Assembly: GCF_004346845.1 (NCBI RefSeq)
Contig: NZ_SMGI01000003.1
Coordinates: forward strand, 208,216-272,215
Length of the DNA stretch: 64,000 nt
Reading direction: 5' to 3'
From: Winogradskyella wandonensis
Lineage (GTDB): Bacteria > Bacteroidota > Bacteroidia > Flavobacteriales > Flavobacteriaceae
Shown here in pieces: positions 48,419-57,609 of the stretch. The notes below the pieces were generated by a model. The model searched no databases and was not told the DNA's origin. It worked only from the letters and a program-made list of their open reading frames with translations. Each line of letters opens with the position of its first letter. Positions within the stretch are counted from its first letter, which is position 1. Both the position numbers and the translations under genes were made by a program.

Positions 48419-49970
48419 TTAAATCAGTACTATTAAAATAGGTGTCAAAATTTTTGTTTCCAACAACCATTCGCTTTTTAGGTGTATATGATTTACTAAA
48501 AACACTATTTTCTTTAGTCATGCTGGTGTGCATAATCCCGAATAGATGTCCTAAACTATCGTAAGTGAATTGTGATGTAAAAGGCATGTTTTTATTGTAT
48601 TCGAAGTCAATAGGTTTTTCAAACTCATCCGAAACCCATAATACAAAAGGAATCTCAAACATAGATTTTGTTAATATTTCTTCGTTTCTACCAAAAAAGT
48701 CGGTGCCCTCGTCATAAATATTTTCGCCGTGATCTGATATATAAACCATTGCACTTTTTTGATTTTTGGCCTTTAGTTTCGATAAAATCTCATGAACTAT
48801 AAAATCGTTATACAAAATAGCATTATCGTATTGATTTCTAAGTCTTTCTTTTTCTGAAATATTGGGGTTATTGTCAAATCGATTAAATGAAGCCGGATAT
48901 CTATTATCATAATCAAAGTGCGTCCCAATTAATCGTAACACAATTAGTTTTTTTCCAGGTTTATCCAATAGCTCTTCGTAATCAGGTAGTATTTCCTCAT
49001 CCAAAATTTTAGTATCTCTATCTATTAAATGATTATAAAATTTAAAACTCTTAGATTTTGAGGCTATTTTGCTAATGGCATTATCGTGATAGCTTATCGG
49101 TCGCTGATTAGATAGCCAGTAAGTGTCATAATCTGCCGCATTAAATACCTGAACAATATCTGTTAGATTTCCACTGGACATATCGCTTAAAGAGGTTAAA
49201 ATTTTGGGGACAGCTTTAAGTGTAAAAACATCAGTAGAGATAACATTGTTAAAGATATATAAGCTGTCTTTTATGGTATTTAGCAATGGTGTTGTTGGTT
49301 TATTATACCCATAGATTTGCATATGGCTTCTATTGGTAGATTCGCCCAGAACTAAAACTAGCACGTCATTATCTGCCGTGATTTGTAAATCCGCAGCCTT
49401 AATATTTGATGAAAGCTGCATTCCATTCTGCAAATCTACATAACCGTAAACTCCACGTACTGCATTATGATATGCATTACTTTCTATAAATCCTGTAAAT
49501 TTTAAAAACAACAAAATAACCAAAGCACCACTAAAACCAATGCTATTAGAATACTTAAAATCAACCTTAAAATTCACATTTCGCAATTTTAGAAACAATA
49601 AGCTATTAGCTAGAAATACCAGAAGTATTTTCCAATTAAAATAGCCTCCCGCAAATTCTTTTAGTTCAGAAGAACTTGACTCTAAAAGTAGATACATGTA
49701 GGATGATGAAAATGTCGAAGACACCGCCAAATACGATGTAGTTTCTAAAACAACATAAAAAATATAGACAAATAGTAAAAGATTATTAAATAGCTTATTT
49801 TGAAAAAACTGAATATGAATTAATAGCGAAACACTACAAAAAAATATGGCATCCTCAACTAAATCTTCGTGGTCGAAAACGCCCCAATCCACAAAGACTA
49901 GAAAAAACAGATATTTTAATATTAGCGGTGTTGCTAAAAGAAACAAATGTCTAATTAAGCGAAGAGTCAT
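48411..49970 (-). CDS. EptA-like phosphoethanolamine transferase (sulfatase superfamily)
   Basis: A 519-aa inner-membrane enzyme. Five N-terminal membrane segments (about 1-155) precede a periplasmic alkaline-phosphatase-fold domain with VLVLGESTNRSHMQIYGYNK, a putative nucleophile Thr in DVFTLKAVPKILTS, YWLSNQRP, GTHFDYDNRYP and YISDHGENIYDEG (metal ligands D, H). Relatives transfer phosphoethanolamine onto lipid A or surface glycans. Here it is inside a flippase/glycosyltransferase operon, so it probably decorates that glycan. Overlaps its neighbours by 8 and 20 bp. Confidence 0.88.
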   Translation of the reverse strand: MTLRLIRHLFLLATPLILKYLFFLVFVDWGVFDHEDLVEDAIFFCSVSLLIHIQFFQNKLFNNLLLFVYIFYVVLETTSYLAVSSTFSSSYMYLLLESSSSELKEFAGGYFNWKILLVFLANSLLFLKLRNVNFKVDFKYSNSIGFSGALVILLFLKFTGFIESNAYHNAVRGVYGYVDLQNGMQLSSNIKAADLQITADNDVLVLVLGESTNRSHMQIYGYNKPTTPLLNTIKDSLYIFNNVISTDVFTLKAVPKILTSLSDMSSGNLTDIVQVFNAADYDTYWLSNQRPISYHDNAISKIASKSKSFKFYNHLIDRDTKILDEEILPDYEELLDKPGKKLIVLRLIGTHFDYDNRYPASFNRFDNNPNISEKERLRNQYDNAILYNDFIVHEILSKLKAKNQKSAMVYISDHGENIYDEGTDFFGRNEEILTKSMFEIPFVLWVSDEFEKPIDFEYNKNMPFTSQFTYDSLGHLFGIMHTSMTKENSVFSKSYTPKKRMVVGNKNFDTYFNSTDLND

Positions 49971-51228
49971 CAGCTAAGAGATAGTTTTTATTCTTTGTAA
50001 ATATAATTAAACTAGTCACGATAAGATATAAGGATGTACTTAAGATATAAGCGTAGAATACACCGTCTAGATGTAGCGATTTTAAGAAATAGACACTAAA
50101 TGCATAAAACGAAAGATAAATTATAGCATCCGTTAAAAAATAATAAGCCACCATTTTTTTTGCATGAAACTGATAAGCTAATGAAAACCCTATTATCTTA
50201 AAGAAATCCCCAATAAATTGAAGAATAACGTACTTTTCTATAATTATAAACTCCTCAGTTAAAAACAATCGGATAACAAAAAAACGAATAAGATATAAAA
50301 CCACGAACATGGCAATTAACAACGGAATTAATCTACTGAAATAATAATTCATGATAGACTTGTATCCCTTCAATGTTGTATTTATGGAAAGTTTAGGCAA
50401 CAAATACAGTGTGAAAATTGAAGTGAAAAATATCATGTAAAACATAGATATCTTATTAACAGCCTCCCAGTAACCAGCAACAGCTTCACCTTCTACAGAA
50501 ATAATAGAATTTCGTATTAAAAGATAGGAGAAACTAAGTAAAATAGTAGAGTAAGTTGCCATGATTATATAGGTAGACATTGACTTTATAATCGCTACAG
50601 AAACATTTTTAAAAAGACTTAAAACATTAACAATAACTAATCGTACCGACTTTAGAAGTAAACTTACAATAAAAGTTACCGCAGAAGTAAAAACTATGGC
50701 TACAAGCGCACCTTTAAGATTATAGTTATATATCAATACTGCTGTTATAGCAGCATTTAAAACACTATACAATACAGACAACTTAGTATAACTCTTTAGC
50801 TCTTGAAGCCCATTTATAATGTATAAAACAATGAAATTTAAAGAGATTAAAGGCAATAACACAGCAAGTGAAACAAATACATCTGCATAGTCATTTGACT
50901 TAAAGACGTAATAACTTAAACTATTAGAAAATATTGAAAGCAGTACGCCAACGACTATCGATAAAGAAAGACTAAAGAAAATTATCGAGGAAACAACTTT
51001 AGAAAAATGTAAGGTATTGTTTTTGTTTTCCGCTATGTATCGTATTGTCCCACTCTGAAAGCCATTTGCCGTAACCCCAATTACAATTTGAAAGATATTT
51101 CTAAAATTACCAACCAAAGCATAGCCACTTGGCCCTAAGAAAATAGCACTAACCTTAGACACTACAAACGAAGATAAGAGCTTGAAAAATATAATAATGG
51201 AATTGTAGGAAAGTAGCCTAAGAAACAT
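49951..51228 (-). CDS. O-antigen translocase, Wzx-like (second copy)
   Basis: A 425-aa protein with about 12 membrane segments. KVSAIFLGPSGYALVGN, FQSGTIRYIAENKN, AGYWEAVNKISMFYM and GDFFKIIGFSLAYQFHAKKM place it with WzxE-type flippases that flip lipid-linked oligosaccharide. It is a paralogue of the next gene upstream, which has the same motifs in the same order. Overlaps the EptA-like gene by 20 bp. Confidence 0.9.
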   Translation of the reverse strand: MFLRLLSYNSIIIFFKLLSSFVVSKVSAIFLGPSGYALVGNFRNIFQIVIGVTANGFQSGTIRYIAENKNNTLHFSKVVSSIIFFSLSLSIVVGVLLSIFSNSLSYYVFKSNDYADVFVSLAVLLPLISLNFIVLYIINGLQELKSYTKLSVLYSVLNAAITAVLIYNYNLKGALVAIVFTSAVTFIVSLLLKSVRLVIVNVLSLFKNVSVAIIKSMSTYIIMATYSTILLSFSYLLIRNSIISVEGEAVAGYWEAVNKISMFYMIFFTSIFTLYLLPKLSINTTLKGYKSIMNYYFSRLIPLLIAMFVVLYLIRFFVIRLFLTEEFIIIEKYVILQFIGDFFKIIGFSLAYQFHAKKMVAYYFLTDAIIYLSFYAFSVYFLKSLHLDGVFYAYILSTSLYLIVTSLIIFTKNKNYLLADDSSLN

Positions 51229-51276
51229 GCAGTTTTAATTAAAACTTTTCCGAAATATATGTATTAGAATGCTATT

Positions 51277-52575
51277 TTATATAGTATCCTCTGGAATAAT
51301 TCTAAAAAGGGAACTACTAAAAATTAAAATAACGATACCAAAATGTAATAAGTGCGTAAGAAAATGCCCCATAACCGCACCTTCTAATCCATAGACATCA
51401 ATCAAATAAATACTAGACACGTATAGTGTTACAAACAAGAATATTTCTAGGATTATAAAATGGCTAAACATTTTCTTAGCCAAAAACTGGTAGGCTATTA
51501 CCATAGCTAAAACTCTAATAAAGTCTCCAAGAATCTGCCACAAAAATAATTCTCCTGTGGGTAAAAACTCTTCAGAAAAAATAAGACGAATTGCAAGGCT
51601 TCGAGCAAAATACAGAATAATTAAAATGCCAGCGAAGTACGGCATTAAACTCTTATAAAAGCTTAAAACTTCGTTTCTAAAATCGGTTTTAGTATCTATA
51701 GTTTTTAATTTAGGAACTAAATACAACGCTATTAAAGAATTAACAAACATCATATAATAATCTGAAATACGATTCATTGCCTCCCAATAACCAGCTTCCT
51801 TAATTCCAATTTCATCAATAATATAATTACGAATTAATATCATCACCACAGGTAGCGCGACCGCACTCGTTAGAGCCATTACAGAATACGGACTAAGTTT
51901 GTTTAGCATCGTGGACGAGACCTTTGTAATCTTAACAAAAGGCACAAGACTTGTTCTAAACAAAATGCCAACTAGTGTTATTAAAAAGATAAGTCCCGGC
52001 GTTATAGCTATAGCTATTAGAGCACCATCTATTCGGTCTTGCCAAATAAGAAGAAGTGTTATAAGCAGACCTCCGATTTGACCAATGATATTTATTATGA
52101 GTAAAAATTTGTATTTGGAGTATCCATTCATAATCGCAAAACAAAAGGCGTTTAGCGAATAAAGAGGAAGCACAAAAGCCAAAATTTCTATAACATAAGT
52201 ATAATCTGCGTCGCCGAATAAGAAGGTATTTACATAATCTGCAAAGTAATAACAAGAAAGGGCCGCCGCCATGGTGCTGATAAAACCAATGTAAAACCCT
52301 GTTGATAATACTTTACTTAAATCTTCCTCTTTTTCTTTAAATTCAGCGATGTATTTCACCAAACCCTTATAAAAACCTAGAGCTGAAAAAGACTGAATTC
52401 CCTTTAAAAAACTTGAAATATTCCCAACAAGAGCAAGACCTTCGGCACCGATAAAAATGGCGATAAATTTTGAAGTAAATAAACCAGCAATAATTTTTAA
52501 TCCAACTGTAAAAGAATTTAGGTTAGCTACATTAAATAGCACGTTGGAATTTATATACCTATTGAATTTTTTCAA
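51277..52575 (-). CDS. O-antigen translocase, Wzx-like (first copy)
   Basis: A 432-aa multi-spanning flippase. Hallmarks are FIAIFIGAEGLALVGNISSF, AGYWEAMNRISDYYM, RLIFSEEFLPTGELFLWQIL and GDFIRVLAMVIAYQFLAKKM, aligned with the paralogue at 49951-51228. The divergence is substantial, so the duplication is old or the two were acquired separately. It is probably the first gene of the operon wzx-wzx-ept-GT4. Confidence 0.9.
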   Translation of the reverse strand: MKKFNRYINSNVLFNVANLNSFTVGLKIIAGLFTSKFIAIFIGAEGLALVGNISSFLKGIQSFSALGFYKGLVKYIAEFKEKEEDLSKVLSTGFYIGFISTMAAALSCYYFADYVNTFLFGDADYTYVIEILAFVLPLYSLNAFCFAIMNGYSKYKFLLIINIIGQIGGLLITLLLIWQDRIDGALIAIAITPGLIFLITLVGILFRTSLVPFVKITKVSSTMLNKLSPYSVMALTSAVALPVVMILIRNYIIDEIGIKEAGYWEAMNRISDYYMMFVNSLIALYLVPKLKTIDTKTDFRNEVLSFYKSLMPYFAGILIILYFARSLAIRLIFSEEFLPTGELFLWQILGDFIRVLAMVIAYQFLAKKMFSHFIILEIFLFVTLYVSSIYLIDVYGLEGAVMGHFLTHLLHFGIVILIFSSSLFRIIPEDTI

Positions 52576-52658
52576 CTGGAGTTTGGGGAAATTTAGTTTT
52601 GAACAAATCTAATTTTTTCAAAGTAAATGACCAACTTAACACCATAAAATTTAAGACG

Positions 52659-52901
52659 TTACTGTTCTGAAGGTTTTAAAAGATAGTAAACGTTGACTAC
52701 CAAAATTGCCGCATTGGCAATTATTATAGGTAAACCCACACGTAATGTAGGCATTAAAAATCCATAGATTATAAACAACACACAGCCTGAAATATTAACC
52801 ATACGTAGTTTCTTTACGTTTTTCATCGTAAAGGACATTAACACCATAAATGATGCTAAATACCCTATATATTCTGTTCCAGTAATTCCAAATAATTCCA
52901 T
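52659..52901 (-). CDS. Small membrane protein (YgjV/SWEET-like)
   Basis: An 80-aa protein with three hydrophobic segments (YIGYLASFMVLMSFTMKN, MVNISGCVLFIIYGFLMPT, LPIIIANAAILVVNVYYLLK). The pattern of polar residues near G-Y-L and N-I-x-G resembles the PQ-loop/SWEET-like YgjV group, but the protein is short and the function unknown. It lies 84 bp upstream of the first flippase and may or may not belong to that unit. Confidence 0.65.
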   Translation of the reverse strand: MELFGITGTEYIGYLASFMVLMSFTMKNVKKLRMVNISGCVLFIIYGFLMPTLRVGLPIIIANAAILVVNVYYLLKPSEQ

Positions 52902-53007
52902 CTTATTTCCGCGAAATCGGTAATTTTCAATTAATAGTTAAGCTGAAAAAAGAGAAATTCTATTGCTAAAATTTCTCTTTTATATTTATGTTAGAATTTC
53001 TAAAATT

Positions 53008-54807
53008 CTAGTGAATCTTGTTACGCTTACGATCAACTTCCTTCAAGAAAATCTTACGTAATCTTAAGTGGTTCGGTGTCACCTCAACATATTCATCTTT
53101 CTGAATATACTCCAAAGCTTCTTCTAAACTAAACTTAATTGCAGGTACAATCTTAGCCTTATCATCTGCTCCAGAAGAACGTACGTTACTCAACTTTTTA
53201 GTCTTCGTTACATTAACTGTCATATCATCACCACGAGAATTTTCCCCAATAACTTGACCTTCATAAATATCTTCACCTGGATCTATAAAAAACTTTCCTC
53301 TTTCTTGTAATTTATCAATAGAATATGGTATCGCTTGACCATTTTCCATAGATACTAACGACCCATTCTGTCTTTCAGGAATTCCTCCTTTTAATGGTTG
53401 ATATTCTTTAAAACGATGTGCCATAATAGCTTCTCCAGCAGTTGCTGTTAATAATTGATTTCGTAAACCAATAATACCACGAGAAGGCACAATAAATTCA
53501 CAAACCATGCGGTCGCCTTTAGCTTCCATACTTAGCATTTCACCTTTACGCATCGTTACCATTTCAATAGCTTTACCCGAAACGTGTTCTGGTAAATCAA
53601 TAGTCATTTCTTCGAAAGGTTCACATTTTACACCATCAATTTCCTTGATGATTACTTGTGGCTGACCGATTTGTAGTTCGTAGCCTTCACGGCGCATCGT
53701 CTCGATTAAAACTGATAAGTGTAATACACCACGACCAAAAACCATAAACTTATCTGCACTATCTGTCTCTTCAACCCGTAATGCCAAGTTCTTTTCAAGT
53801 TCCTTAGTTAAGCGGTCTTTAATATGTCGAGAGGTTACAAATTTTCCGTCTTTTCCGAAGAAAGGACTATCATTAATTGTAAACAACATGCTCATCGTCG
53901 GCTCATCAATAGCGATGGTTTTTAAGCCTTCAGGATTTTCAAAATCGGCAACAGTATCACCAATTTCAAAACCTTCAAGACCTACAATAGCACATATGTC
54001 ACCAGCAACTACTTCGTCTACTTTCTTACGACCAAGACCTTCAAACGTATGTAATTCTTTAATCTTATTTTTTACAATAGAGCCATCACGCTTTACCAAA
54101 GATATCTGCTGATTTACTTTTAAGCTACCACGTGTTAAACGTCCAATAGCAATTCGTCCCGTAAACGAAGAGAAATCTAAAGATGTAATTAACATCTGTG
54201 TTGTGCCTTCTTCAATTTTTGGCTCAGGAATATGCTCAATCACCATATCTAATAATGGCTCGATATTTTCAGTTTGCTTCTGCCAATCCTCACTCATCCA
54301 ATTATTCTTTGCCGAACCGTAAACGGTTGGAAAATCTAACTGCCATTCTTCTGCACCAAGCTCAAACATTAAGTCAAACACCTTTTCATGCACCTCATCT
54401 GGTGTACAGTTTTCCTTATCAACTTTATTAATAACTACGCAAGGTTTCAACCCTAAATCAATCGCTTTTTGCAATACAAAACGAGTTTGTGGCATTGGCC
54501 CTTCAAAAGCATCAACTAATAAAAGTACACCATCAGCCATGTTTAAAACACGCTCTACTTCTCCACCAAAATCAGCGTGACCAGGCGTATCAATGATGTT
54601 AATTTTAGTGTCTTTATAGATTACCGAAACGTTTTTAGAAGTAATTGTAATTCCTCTTTCTCGTTCCAAATCGTTGTTATCCAAAATTAAATCGCCTGTA
54701 TTCTCGTTTTCACGAAATAACTGACAGTGATACATAATTTTATCTACCAAGGTGGTTTTACCGTGGTCAACGTGCGCAATAATTGCAATATTTTTAATAG
54801 TCGCCAT
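53008..54807 (-). CDS. typA: Ribosome-associated GTPase TypA/BipA
   Basis: A 599-aa translational GTPase with G1 AHVDHGKT (11-18), switch ERERGITI, G3 DTPGH (73-77) and G4 NKVD (127-130). The BipA C-terminal region (NQLLTATAGEAIMAHRFKEYQP.. and NVRSSGADDKAKIVP) distinguishes it from LepA and EF-G. It supports ribosome assembly at low temperature or under stress. A TATCTTTG box lies 24 bases upstream. Confidence 0.98.
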   Translation of the reverse strand: MATIKNIAIIAHVDHGKTTLVDKIMYHCQLFRENENTGDLILDNNDLERERGITITSKNVSVIYKDTKINIIDTPGHADFGGEVERVLNMADGVLLLVDAFEGPMPQTRFVLQKAIDLGLKPCVVINKVDKENCTPDEVHEKVFDLMFELGAEEWQLDFPTVYGSAKNNWMSEDWQKQTENIEPLLDMVIEHIPEPKIEEGTTQMLITSLDFSSFTGRIAIGRLTRGSLKVNQQISLVKRDGSIVKNKIKELHTFEGLGRKKVDEVVAGDICAIVGLEGFEIGDTVADFENPEGLKTIAIDEPTMSMLFTINDSPFFGKDGKFVTSRHIKDRLTKELEKNLALRVEETDSADKFMVFGRGVLHLSVLIETMRREGYELQIGQPQVIIKEIDGVKCEPFEEMTIDLPEHVSGKAIEMVTMRKGEMLSMEAKGDRMVCEFIVPSRGIIGLRNQLLTATAGEAIMAHRFKEYQPLKGGIPERQNGSLVSMENGQAIPYSIDKLQERGKFFIDPGEDIYEGQVIGENSRGDDMTVNVTKTKKLSNVRSSGADDKAKIVPAIKFSLEEALEYIQKDEYVEVTPNHLRLRKIFLKEVDRKRNKIH

Positions 54808-54830
54808 AATAGGTGCTGATTTTAAGCGTG

Positions 54831-54838
54831 CAAAGATA
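54831..54838 (-). promoter_or_regulatory. -7 box of typA
   Basis: TATCTTTG on the minus strand, 24 bases before the typA start; a leader of about 17 nt. Confidence 0.5.
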
Positions 54839-54880
54839 CGCTTAATAATTGGATATCTGTTTAACTTATTTCAGTATCTT

Positions 54881-55055
54881 TTTTGGGCGTTCCATCTTCC
54901 GCTAAAGCTTCAGATGACCGCGCTTTTCGCTGTATCTTTTTGGGCTTAATTTATTCATTTTCAGCAACTAAAAACTGTATAGGATTTTTAAGCAAGCATC
55001 AACTTTCTAAATGTAAGTGGACAAAAAGGATGCCGCTGCCATCGCTAACGCGAGC
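54881..55055. repeat. Structured intergenic element between typA and kdsA
   Basis: The left end is TTTTGGGCGTTCCATCTTCC followed by a GC-rich stretch and CGCTGTATCTTTTTGGGC. The right end is AAAAAGGATGCCGCTGCCAT then CGCTAACGCGAGC. The ends are partly complementary (ATCTTTTT with AAAAAGGAT), so a long-range stem is possible. Its GC content is higher than the surroundings and it encodes no credible protein. From memory it resembles an intergenic element repeated in many Flavobacteriaceae genomes, which I cannot check. Apart from this element and the two divergent promoters, the 54808-55123 gap holds nothing. Confidence 0.6.
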
Positions 55056-55091
55056 CTATCAACTTATGCTATTTAAACTCGAAACTTATGG

Positions 55092-55099
55092 TATATTTG
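55092..55099 (+). promoter_or_regulatory. -7 box of kdsA
   Basis: TATATTTG lies 24 bases before the ATG at 55124. An earlier in-frame ATG at 55088 is upstream of the box, so the start is 55124. Confidence 0.55.
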
Positions 55100-55123
55100 C
55101 ATCGTAATTTTAAAGGTTTCATC

Positions 55124-55942
55124 ATGGCACTTCAAAACATACCAAACATAAAACACGTAAATTCAGATAACTTCTTTTTACTCTGTGGCCCATGCGCAAT
55201 CGAAGGCGAAGACATGGCATTACGAATAGCTGAAAAAGTTATTTCTATTACAGATAAATTAGAAATTCCTTACGTGTTTAAAGGAAGTTTTAAAAAAGCC
55301 AACCGCAGCCGAATTGATAGTTTTACAGGAATCGGAAACGAAAAAGCACTAAAAATCCTTCGTAAAGTCTCCGAAACATTTAATGTGCCAACGGTAACTG
55401 ATATTCATGAAGCATCAGATGCCGCAATGGCTGCCGAGTATGTAGATGTACTTCAAATTCCTGCGTTTTTAGTTCGCCAAACTGATTTAGTTGTAGCGGC
55501 AGCTGAAACAGGAAAAACTGTCAACTTAAAAAAGGGGCAATTTATGAGTCCAGAAGCCATGAAGCATGCCGTACAAAAAGTAAAAGATGCTGGAAACGAA
55601 CACGCTTGGATTACTGACCGCGGTACCATGTTTGGTTACCAAGATATGATTGTAGATTTTAGAGGTATACCAACGATGCGTGAGTATGCGCCTACTGTTC
55701 TCGATGTAACACATTCTTTACAACAGCCAAATCAAAGTGTTGGTGTTACTGGTGGACGACCAGATATGATAGAAACGATTGCACGCGCTGGCGTTGTAAA
55801 TAACGTCGATGGTTTATTTATAGAAACGCATTTTGACCCAGCTAATGCAAAAAGTGATGGTGCTAATATGCTTCATTTAGATATTTTAGAAGGTTTGCTC
55901 ACTAACTTAACAGCGATTAGAAAAGTAGTCACTAATTTTTAG
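55124..55942 (+). CDS. kdsA: 3-deoxy-D-manno-octulosonate 8-phosphate synthase
   Basis: A 272-aa enzyme that condenses arabinose 5-phosphate with PEP in KDO synthesis for lipopolysaccharide. Signatures are LCGPCAIEGEDMAL, FKGSFKKANRSRIDSFTG, PTVTDIHE, IPAFLVRQTDLV and DVTHSLQQPN. The start after the TATATTTG box gives MALQNIPNIKHVNSDNFF. Its 3' end overlaps the convergent DUF1801 gene by 11 bp. Confidence 0.97.
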   Translation: MALQNIPNIKHVNSDNFFLLCGPCAIEGEDMALRIAEKVISITDKLEIPYVFKGSFKKANRSRIDSFTGIGNEKALKILRKVSETFNVPTVTDIHEASDAAMAAEYVDVLQIPAFLVRQTDLVVAAAETGKTVNLKKGQFMSPEAMKHAVQKVKDAGNEHAWITDRGTMFGYQDMIVDFRGIPTMREYAPTVLDVTHSLQQPNQSVGVTGGRPDMIETIARAGVVNNVDGLFIETHFDPANAKSDGANMLHLDILEGLLTNLTAIRKVVTNF

Positions 55943-56315
55943 CCTTACCTACTCTTGTAAGCTTAAATGGATTGGTATTAATGCGTAGTTGTTCTTCTAA
56001 AATATATTGAATAACCTCATCATTAATATCTTCAACCAATTTGTAACGCAATGAGGTTACGGACTTTCTGTTTTCGGTCACAAAATGTTTTCTATACTTA
56101 GTTAATTTATCGCCATGCCAAAATGCTAAATCTACATAGTTTTTTGATTGATTAAGATAACAAACAGGCAAATCGTTGTTGTAATAAAACGGAATCCTCC
56201 ACTTGTATAATAATTCTGGCTCAGGTAAAACAGCTTCAACAATAGACTGAAGTTGCAACAATATAGATTTAAAAGGCTCTTCCTGATTTAGTATATAGTC
56301 TTCAGCAGGTTTCAT
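55932..56315 (-). CDS. DUF1801 domain protein
   Basis: A 127-aa cytoplasmic protein with the SRPBCC-free DUF1801 (YdhG-like) pattern: an N-terminal YILNQEEPFKSILLQLQSIV, then LLYKWRIPFYYNNDLPVCYLN, DLAFWHGDKL and a C-terminal helix. The function is unknown. It is 7 bp downstream of the small membrane protein gene, likely cotranscribed, and convergent with kdsA. Confidence 0.82.
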   Translation of the reverse strand: MKPAEDYILNQEEPFKSILLQLQSIVEAVLPEPELLYKWRIPFYYNNDLPVCYLNQSKNYVDLAFWHGDKLTKYRKHFVTENRKSVTSLRYKLVEDINDEVIQYILEEQLRINTNPFKLTRVGKAKN

Positions 56316-56322
56316 TAGTGGT

Positions 56323-56658
56323 TTAGAACAGTCTTAAAATTCCAATTACTATTAAAGCAATTCCTACTATAGCCTTAAATGGCATAAGTTTGGCAGATAT
56401 TTTTTTAATAGATTCCACCTTAATAACGTGAGTTAATAACAATAATCCTCCAACAAGCTCTACAGCTGTATAAAGCAAATTACCCCAAAAATGCCATATA
56501 CCAAAGAAGATTAATGCACCACCAATTACGGTTTGAAACGGCACTAAATATCCTGCTATTTTATTAAAAAAATTAGCTTCTCCATCCCATTTATCTAATG
56601 TTGCTAATCCTAGTAAGATTCCACCTGAAATACATGCAATCGTTAAAAGTAATCCCAT
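56323..56658 (-). CDS. Small membrane protein with an internal duplication
   Basis: A 111-aa protein with about four membrane segments. The sequences YLVPFQTVIGGALIFFGIWHF (about 38-58) and KLMPFKAIVGIALIVIGILRL (about 89-109) are similar in length and pattern, so the protein is a duplicated two-helix unit. I do not recognise a family. Confidence 0.7.
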   Translation of the reverse strand: MGLLLTIACISGGILLGLATLDKWDGEANFFNKIAGYLVPFQTVIGGALIFFGIWHFWGNLLYTAVELVGGLLLLTHVIKVESIKKISAKLMPFKAIVGIALIVIGILRLF

Positions 56659-56742
56659 AATGTTTTTGATTTTAAAAGTTAGATACCTTAAAATTAGTTA
56701 AAATCTTCTGAAATAGATTTGTTAGTTCTATACTTTTTATTT

Positions 56743-56761
56743 TACTTTGTATTTCAAAGTA
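56743..56761. promoter_or_regulatory. Operator palindrome, copy 1
   Basis: TACTTTG-TATTT-CAAAGTA has perfect 7-bp arms and ends 8 bases before the start at 56770. Its sequence is the reverse complement of copy 2 at 57981-57999 (centre TATTT against AAATA), and ACTTTTA follows both. It overlaps the expected -7 and leader region, so a bound protein would block transcription. The likely ligand is the winged-helix regulator encoded at 57657. Confidence 0.75.
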
Positions 56762-56769
56762 CTTTTATT

Positions 56770-57381
56770 ATGAGCAACGAAGACTATCTAAAAGACATTA
56801 GTGAGATTAAAAATCTTATGAATAAATCATCCCGATTTATTTCACTCAGCGGTTTATCAGGAATATTAGCTGGTATTTATGCCTTAATAGGAGCAGCAGC
56901 AGCATATTGGCTAGTTGAAACTTACAGCAATGGTACATTGTATATTTTTCACGGCAAAGTATTTTGGTTATGTATGGCCATTTTAGCAGCCGTAGCCTTT
57001 TTCAGCATAGTCACAGGAATTATCTTAACAACAAGAAAGGCAAAAAAGAACAACGAAAAAATCTGGGATGGTTCCTCAAAACGGTTGCTTATAAATTTTT
57101 TAGTGCCTTTAGTTGTTGGCGGAATTTATTGCCTCATAATATTAAGCCAAGGAAGGTATGGACAAACAGCCGGATTAATGCTTATCTTTTATGGGTTGGC
57201 TTTAGTTAGCGCTTCTAAATATAGCATAGGAGATATAAGGTATCTTGGACATGTCCAACTAATTTTAGGTTTAATCGCAAGTTATTATCCTGGTTATGGA
57301 TTTTGGCTTTGGGTTTTAGGCTTTGGAATAATGCACATTATTTACGGTACTTGGATGTATTTTAAATATGATAGACGATGA
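56770..57381 (+). CDS. Membrane protein, first gene of the CreD module
   Basis: A 203-aa protein with about six membrane segments after a short polar N-terminus (MSNEDYLKDISEIKNLMNKS). The segments include LSGILAGIYALIGAAAAYWL, FWLCMAILAAVAFFSIVTGI and LLINFLVPLVVGGIYCLII. I do not recognise an enzymatic motif. A start at 56719 would put the operator inside the gene, so 56770 is preferred. The stop shares ATGA with the next start, so the two genes are translationally coupled. Confidence 0.75.
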   Translation: MSNEDYLKDISEIKNLMNKSSRFISLSGLSGILAGIYALIGAAAAYWLVETYSNGTLYIFHGKVFWLCMAILAAVAFFSIVTGIILTTRKAKKNNEKIWDGSSKRLLINFLVPLVVGGIYCLIILSQGRYGQTAGLMLIFYGLALVSASKYSIGDIRYLGHVQLILGLIASYYPGYGFWLWVLGFGIMHIIYGTWMYFKYDRR

Positions 57382-57599
57382 ATTCGAAATTGAAGATGAA
57401 ACTGAAAAAAAAATTATGGATTAGCTTTGCTGTTCTATTTTTTATTTTATCAAACTACACTGCTTTTTATAGAGCGAAAAGACAAGCCTACTTAGAGTGC
57501 ATAGATTTTAATGTTCTGTCAATTATTGATAATACAATTACTTTTGGGATATGCTTTACTTTATCTTTAATTGGTGTTTTGATTTTAAAACGTAAATAA
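57378..57599 (+). CDS. Small two-segment membrane protein
   Basis: A 73-aa protein with a basic N-terminus (MNSKLKMKLKKKL) and two membrane segments (about 14-31 and 47-69). No family recognised. ATGA overlap with the upstream gene; a repeat tract follows. Confidence 0.65.
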   Translation: MNSKLKMKLKKKLWISFAVLFFILSNYTAFYRAKRQAYLECIDFNVLSIIDNTITFGICFTLSLIGVLILKRK

Positions 57600-57609
57600 A
57601 AAAATTGAG

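Noticed and set aside
51956-52255. Cysteine-rich 99-codon frame inside a flippase gene
   Set aside because: It is an out-of-frame shadow on the same strand as the Wzx gene.
54883-55107. Open frame of 74 codons between typA and kdsA
   Set aside because: It reads across the structured repeat element and the kdsA promoter, and has no protein-like conservation features.
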